Source of the DNA: an uncultured Clostridia bacterium
GTDB lineage: Bacteria > Bacillota > Clostridia > UBA1381
Reading direction: 5' to 3'
DNA: 10,665 bases
NCBI GenBank assembly: GCA_905235885.1
Contig: CAJONM010000061.1
Span: 1 to 10,665, forward strand
Shown here: positions 6,840 through 10,665 of the stretch, piece after piece
Position numbering within the stretch: the first letter of the stretch is position 1
How the letters are laid out: each line of letters begins with the position of its first letter
Program-made: the position numbers and the translations under genes
The notes under the pieces: generated by a model
What the model was told of the DNA's origin: nothing
What the model saw: the letters and a program-made list of their open reading frames with translations, nothing else
The model's database searches: none

Positions 6840-7885
6840 TTCAATCTGTCCCCCAATCGCTTTATAATAGGTTCTTCAATAATATAAAGTCTGGCGAGAT
6901 CGGCAATGGTGCATATAATATAGATCGCAACCGATACCGCAAACGCATTCAGCACAGTATTTCCCGAATATAAATATGATATATTCCCAAGCTTCTCTAT
7001 CCACATCCATTGACGGATCGTATCATTGCCCGAATGTATAAGCAAAACGCCGAATGTCGCCGATGCGATCACATTTATCCATTTATGATAACCTATATTA
7101 AGATTTTTAAAAAACATAAATGCAGTAACTCCCGTAAGAAGTGCCAATGGTTTATTTGAGTCAGATACCCAGAAATACAGCGCCGCTCTGTCAGTGTAAA
7201 ATTTATAAACAACAGACAGCCACGACAGCGTAAGCATCACCAGCGCCGCAGCTGTCCATACGCCTCTTTTGTCAAACCATTTTTCGGGATAAAGGCGTAC
7301 ATATGCCCCTATCAGATATATGACTGTGAACCATGTGATATAGTTAAATATGACCTTATATCCGAGTATCGGCAGAATGGAATATATAAAAACACATATC
7401 CCTATAAGTATAAGATGCCTGCGCTTGTCCAGTCCGTTTATAAGTATGTTTATAAACGGGATCATAAAATAGAAAAGCAAAAAAGCAGATACAAATTCAT
7501 TTCCCACCGATGATATGGGTTGAAGCATTTTCTTTATGTACGCCCATGTCGGATCACGGTATCCCGAAAGCAGGAAAACGGCTAAAAACAATACTTTATA
7601 AAATTCGATCTGAAAAAAAAGCTTCAGGAATTTTTTTAGGGTTATTTGCGATGTGCACATAAAATAACCCGTTATCATCATGAAGCAGTTTATACCTGTT
7701 TTGCCGCCCCAGCCGAATACCGACAGGAACAATGCCCGCGCCGTATCGCCTTCGCCGCTCATTACAGCTGCGCTTATCCCTGAGTTTACCACATAATGAT
7801 GCATAACGATAACAAGCATCGTTATGATCCTCAGAAGCTCTATTCCCGAATCACGGTCTGATCTTAATGATTTTATATCTTTCAT
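6836..7885 (-). CDS. Acyltransferase family 3 integral membrane protein
   Basis: Acyltransferase-3 proteins move an acyl group, often acetyl, across the membrane onto surface sugars such as exopolysaccharide, peptidoglycan or O-antigen. This one has 349 residues and about ten hydrophobic segments. Diagnostic features are the first helix ELLRIITMLVIVMHHY (16-31), with R19 and H29 matching the conserved Arg and His, the block FMMITGYFM (68-76) corresponding to the usual FF-ISGF motif, and ATFGVLLIHS (276-285) corresponding to the late S-x-G-x-Y-L-I-H element. It has no extra SGNH domain at the C-terminus, unlike OatA. It overlaps mtnN upstream and thyA downstream by 4 bases each, and no Shine-Dalgarno site precedes its ATG, so its translation probably depends on mtnN. 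The acceptor is unknown; no polysaccharide genes are in the window. A succinyl or other acyl donor is also possible. Confidence 0.87.
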   Translation of the reverse strand: MKDIKSLRSDRDSGIELLRIITMLVIVMHHYVVNSGISAAVMSGEGDTARALFLSVFGWGGKTGINCFMMITGYFMCTSQITLKKFLKLFFQIEFYKVLFLAVFLLSGYRDPTWAYIKKMLQPISSVGNEFVSAFLLFYFMIPFINILINGLDKRRHLILIGICVFIYSILPILGYKVIFNYITWFTVIYLIGAYVRLYPEKWFDKRGVWTAAALVMLTLSWLSVVYKFYTDRAALYFWVSDSNKPLALLTGVTAFMFFKNLNIGYHKWINVIASATFGVLLIHSGNDTIRQWMWIEKLGNISYLYSGNTVLNAFAVSVAIYIICTIADLARLYIIEEPIIKRLGDRLK

Positions 7886-8568
7886 ATTTGCGTTATTGAT
7901 GCTTTTATTACCTTTATTGCATTTTCAGCCGCCATTTTGCAGAAAGTTGGAAAATCTATATGACTGCTGCTGTCGGCAGTGTCGGATATTGTCCGCAATA
8001 CGGCAAATTTTACGCCGTTCATCGCGCAGACATGACCGACAGAGGCACCCTCCATTTCAGCCGCATATGCGTTGAACATATTTTTCAGCCTGTTGCGCGT
8101 ATCATCGTCGGCTATAAACTGATCGCCGGACGCTATAGTGCCTCTTAATGTGTTCAACCCCGTCTCGCGTGCGCATCGCTCCAATATATCCGCAAGTCGC
8201 GCGTCACAATCGATATAAACACGATCAAGACCCGTTATGTATCCCGGTGGATCACCTAACGGTGTCGTGTCCATATCATGCTCGACAACGCTTGATGCTA
8301 TAACGACATCGCCAATCTTCAAAGCATCATGCAAACCACCGGCAACGCCTATGAATATCACATAGTCCGTATTGTACTTTAATATCATTGTCTGTGCGGC
8401 AACTGCGGCGTTCACCTTTCCTACACCGGATTCGGCAACGACCACATTGATGCCGCACAGCTTACCCAAAAAGAAGTCAACGGATGATACTGTTTCGATC
8501 AATACATTACTCATAACGAATTTCAGTCCGTTTACTTCATCTGCCATTGCACCTATTATTCCTATCAT
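7882..8568 (-). CDS. mtnN: 5'-methylthioadenosine/S-adenosylhomocysteine nucleosidase
   Basis: MtnN (Pfs) hydrolyses methylthioadenosine and S-adenosylhomocysteine to adenine plus the thioribose or ribosylhomocysteine, clearing SAM by-products and feeding methionine salvage and AI-2 synthesis. From the chosen start the protein has 228 residues, normal for the family. It shows GIIGAMADEV at 3-12 with E11, GVAGG (74-78), ASGDQFI (146-152), EMEG (171-174) with E173, and RTISDTAD (192-199) with D196; these three acids match the catalytic Glu-Glu-Asp set of the E. coli enzyme. A longer frame begins at 8586, but that ATG has no ribosome site, while AAAGGAAG sits 7 bases ahead of the ATG at 8566-8568 and the family N-terminus aligns there. 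It ends in a 4-base overlap with the acyltransferase gene. Confidence 0.95.
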   Translation of the reverse strand: MIGIIGAMADEVNGLKFVMSNVLIETVSSVDFFLGKLCGINVVVAESGVGKVNAAVAAQTMILKYNTDYVIFIGVAGGLHDALKIGDVVIASSVVEHDMDTTPLGDPPGYITGLDRVYIDCDARLADILERCARETGLNTLRGTIASGDQFIADDDTRNRLKNMFNAYAAEMEGASVGHVCAMNGVKFAVLRTISDTADSSSHIDFPTFCKMAAENAIKVIKASITQI

Positions 8569-8575
8569 CCCTTGA

Positions 8576-8583
8576 CTTCCTTT
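8576..8583 (-). promoter_or_regulatory. Ribosome binding site that decides the mtnN start
   Basis: AAAGGAAG on the minus strand lies 7 bases before the ATG at 8566-8568. It would fall inside the coding region if the upstream ATG at 8584-8586 were used, so it argues for the shorter protein. Confidence 0.7.
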
Positions 8584-8603
8584 CATTTCGTAATATCGGC
8601 GTT

Positions 8604-10037
8604 TTATACCGGATAAACCTTATTGTCTCTATCTACTAAAGTGTTATCGACTTTATCAAGCTGAGCCTCGCGATACTTAAAGTACTTGACCGCAACTTGA
8701 TCGAAAAGCGCATATGAAAGCACATCCTCAGGCTGTCTTACATATTGGGCGCATTCTTTTTTCATATTTTCCAGCTCAGGCTTTATAAGATCTGCCGGAC
8801 GGCATGTTATCCGCTGCTCATCGCCTATTATCTTCTTTACAAGCTCCGGTGCTATCTCGCCCGGACACTTGCCGTATTCGCCTCTTACTATTCCCTTGGT
8901 CTCCTTGGAAACCATTTTGTATCTCTCGCCCATCAGTACATTGAGCACCGCCTGCGTTCCGACGATCTGAGATGACGGTGTTACAAGCGGAGGATAGCCC
9001 AAATCCGCTCTTACTCTCGGTACTTCATCAAGCACAGCCTCATACGCGTCCTCTCTGCCCTGCTGTTTGAGCTGGGAAACGAGGTTTGACAGCATTCCGC
9101 CCGGCACCTGATATTTGAGAGTGTTTACATCAACGCCCATTACCTTTGTATTCATAAGTCCGCTTGAGATGTATTCCTCACGGAGCGGCTTGAAATAATT
9201 GCATATATCTATAAGCTTATCAAGGTCGATCCCGGTATCATACGGCGTACCCTGAAGAGCCGCAACGATCGGTTCAGTAGGCGGCTGTGATGTTCCCATA
9301 GCCATGGGAGATATTGCACAGTCTACTACATCCACGCCTGCCTCGATAGCCTTGAGGTATACCATTGACGCTTCACCCGATGTATAATGAGTATGGAGCT
9401 GTATCGGGATCTTGACAGCGGCTTTCATTTTTGATACAAGATCAAATGTTACATAGGGCTTTAAAAGTCCCGCCATGTCTTTTATGCAGATCGAATCAGC
9501 GCCCATGCCCTCAAGCTGACGCGCAAGCTCTACGAACTTATCGTTTGTATGAAATTCCGATGTTGTATAGCATACGGTTGCCTGGACATGACCTCTGCCT
9601 TCCTTTGCACAATATTCCTTGGTCGCGTTTATCGCGCATTCGAGGTTGCGAACATCGTTTAAAGCATCGAATATTCTTAAAATATCTATGCCGTTTGCGA
9701 TAGATGCCTGTACGAAATACTGCACTATATCATCCGAGTAATGACGGTATCCCAGAATGTTCTGTCCTCTGAACAGCATCTGAAGAGGCGTTTTCTTCGC
9801 CTTCTCCTTTATCTTTCTCAAGCGTTCCCACGGATCCTCGTTAAGAAATCTCAGACAGGAATCGAAGGTCGCGCCGCCCCATGCTTCAAGTGAATGATAG
9901 CCCACATCATCAAGCTTTTCTACTATCGGCAGCATCTGAGCGGTCGTCATACGCGTTGCTATAAGGCTTTGATGCGCATCACGCAGAACGGTCTCGGTAA
10001 TGCCGATCGGTTTGGGCTGAACTGTATTATTTGCCAT
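8604..10037 (-). CDS. oadA: Oxaloacetate decarboxylase alpha subunit / carboxyltransferase, without biotin domain
   Basis: This carboxyltransferase moves the carboxyl group of oxaloacetate (or runs the reverse with pyruvate) to a biotin carrier; with OadB it forms a Na+-pumping decarboxylase. The 477-residue protein has the TIM-barrel motifs RDAHQS (19-24) with metal ligand D20, WGGATFD (53-59), FRGQN (89-93), KDMAG (186-190) with K186 the expected carbamylated lysine, HTH at 215-217 for the metal, and MGTSQPP (247-253). The conserved C-terminal barrel-lid domain runs to about 450. It stops without the Pro/Ala linker and MKM biotinyl domain of the Klebsiella protein, so the carrier must be a separate gene, probably upstream of oadB. 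A GAGGAG site 7 bases before the ATG supports the start. Pyruvate carboxylase subunit B is the main alternative, but oadB directly upstream favours the pump. Confidence 0.9.
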   Translation of the reverse strand: MANNTVQPKPIGITETVLRDAHQSLIATRMTTAQMLPIVEKLDDVGYHSLEAWGGATFDSCLRFLNEDPWERLRKIKEKAKKTPLQMLFRGQNILGYRHYSDDIVQYFVQASIANGIDILRIFDALNDVRNLECAINATKEYCAKEGRGHVQATVCYTTSEFHTNDKFVELARQLEGMGADSICIKDMAGLLKPYVTFDLVSKMKAAVKIPIQLHTHYTSGEASMVYLKAIEAGVDVVDCAISPMAMGTSQPPTEPIVAALQGTPYDTGIDLDKLIDICNYFKPLREEYISSGLMNTKVMGVDVNTLKYQVPGGMLSNLVSQLKQQGREDAYEAVLDEVPRVRADLGYPPLVTPSSQIVGTQAVLNVLMGERYKMVSKETKGIVRGEYGKCPGEIAPELVKKIIGDEQRITCRPADLIKPELENMKKECAQYVRQPEDVLSYALFDQVAVKYFKYREAQLDKVDNTLVDRDNKVYPV

Positions 10038-10055
10038 TTTACTACTCCTCTTTAA

Positions 10056-10665
10056 TTATAGTCCGTTAAACATCGAAAGAAAGACGCCTGCTGCTACGGC
10101 AGAGCCTATAACTCCGGCAACATTCGGCCCCATGGCGTGCATGAGCAGGAAGTTGCTCGGATTTTCCTTTTGTCCGACTGTCTGCGATACACGCGCAGCC
10201 ATAGGCACCGCGCTTACGCCTGCCGAGCCGATAAGCGGATTTACCTTTCCGCCCGTAACGACATACATAAGGTTACCCAACAAAAGTCCGCCGCAGGTCG
10301 AGATTATAAATGCCACAAGTCCGAGCGCTACTATACCCAGCGTCGAAACAGTCAGAAATCCGCTTGCCGTCGCCGTTGCGCCGACAGTCGTTCCGAGGAA
10401 GATCGTTACGATATTCATAAGCTCGTTCTGAGCAGTTTTCGCAAGTCTGTCACATACGCCCGATTCCTTCATAAGATTACCGAGCATGAGACAGCCGACA
10501 AGCGAAACGGCATCAGGTATTATGAACGCTACAACAAGCGTAACGACTATCGGGAATATGATCTTTTCCGTTTTGGAAACAGGTCTGAGCTGATCCATGA
10601 CTACCATTCTCGCCTTCTTCGTTGTCAGAAGCTTCATAAACGGCGGCTGGATTATCGGGATAAGA
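10056..10665 (-). CDS. oadB: Na+-pumping decarboxylase beta subunit, C-terminal part (runs off right edge)
   Basis: OadB is the membrane subunit that decarboxylates carboxybiotin and drives Na+ out of the cell; GcdB and MmdB are close homologues in glutaconyl-CoA and methylmalonyl-CoA decarboxylases. The frame is open from the TAA at 10056-10058 through the right edge, giving 202 visible residues, about half the protein. An ATG at 10635-10637 is internal: in-frame residues before it read LIPIIQPPF, the usual family sequence. Visible are the LTTKK and QLRPVSKTEK segment, several hydrophobic helices, and NPLIGSAGVSAVPMAAR (coded near 10191-10241). In that block Asn, Gly, Ser and Arg keep the spacing of N373, G377, S382 and R389 of Klebsiella OadB. 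MGPNVAGVIGSAVAAG follows near the C-terminus. oadA begins 18 bases downstream. The substrate of the complex cannot be told from the beta subunit alone. Confidence 0.94.
   Translation of the reverse strand, partial: LIPIIQPPFMKLLTTKKARMVVMDQLRPVSKTEKIIFPIVVTLVVAFIIPDAVSLVGCLMLGNLMKESGVCDRLAKTAQNELMNIVTIFLGTTVGATATASGFLTVSTLGIVALGLVAFIISTCGGLLLGNLMYVVTGGKVNPLIGSAGVSAVPMAARVSQTVGQKENPSNFLLMHAMGPNVAGVIGSAVAAGVFLSMFNGL

Noticed and set aside
8569..8603. Search for a terminator between oadA and mtnN.
   Set aside because: No GC-rich stem followed by a T-run is present on the minus strand; the other gaps (777-792, 4190-4244, 5175-5196, 5995-6011) gave the same result.
8604..8650. Possible promoter for mtnN inside the end of oadA (TTGATA with TAGATA at 18-base spacing).
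   Set aside because: Both hexamers are imperfect, lie in coding sequence, and this AT-rich stretch offers several equally poor matches.
10056..10637. A 193-residue complete protein starting at the ATG at 10635-10637.
   Set aside because: The frame stays open upstream to the right edge with the expected OadB sequence, so this ATG is an internal Met of a truncated oadB.

Overview
The window reads as a piece of a Clostridia-type (Bacillota) chromosome, most likely from a gut or other anaerobic fermenter. I infer this from the gene content (a membrane Na+ pump decarboxylase whose alpha subunit lacks its own biotin domain, and a hexuronate pathway), from purine-rich Shine-Dalgarno sites of the GGAGG type, from mid-range GC with frequent ATA isoleucine codons, and from a thymidylate synthase that resembles the Bacillus ThyA form. 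This is inference from style and family resemblance. No 16S gene or other taxonomic marker is present. TAA, TAG and TGA all act as stops, so the standard bacterial code fits.

All eleven genes lie on the minus strand and are read from high to low coordinates. The largest gap is 55 bases, and three junctions are 4-base ATGA overlaps. In order of transcription they are: oadB (3' part only, running off the right edge), oadA, mtnN, an acyltransferase-3 membrane protein, thyA, proC, a CaCA-family cation exchanger, a LOG-family nucleotide hydrolase, uxaC, uxaB and uxaA (5' part only, running off the left edge). No RNA gene, mobile element, CRISPR array or strong terminator hairpin was seen.

Functionally there are three blocks. 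At the right, oadB and oadA encode the membrane and carboxyltransferase subunits of a decarboxylase that couples loss of CO2 from a carboxylic acid (probably oxaloacetate) to Na+ export. In the middle is a mixed housekeeping series: salvage of methylthioadenosine and S-adenosylhomocysteine, O-acylation of an unknown surface polymer, dTMP synthesis, the last step of proline synthesis, and cation/Ca2+ exchange. At the left, the LOG-family gene overlaps uxaC and leads into the galacturonate pathway: UxaC isomerises D-galacturonate to D-tagaturonate, UxaB reduces that to D-altronate, and UxaA dehydrates it to 2-keto-3-deoxygluconate. The 55-base gap before the LOG gene is the best place for a new promoter and carries a candidate extended -10 box.

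I found no convincing new biological system. The points most worth a second look are the LOG gene embedded in the uronate operon, the acyltransferase coupled on both sides to nucleotide-metabolism genes, a UxaA whose N-terminal domain looks shortened, and a start-site revision in mtnN.
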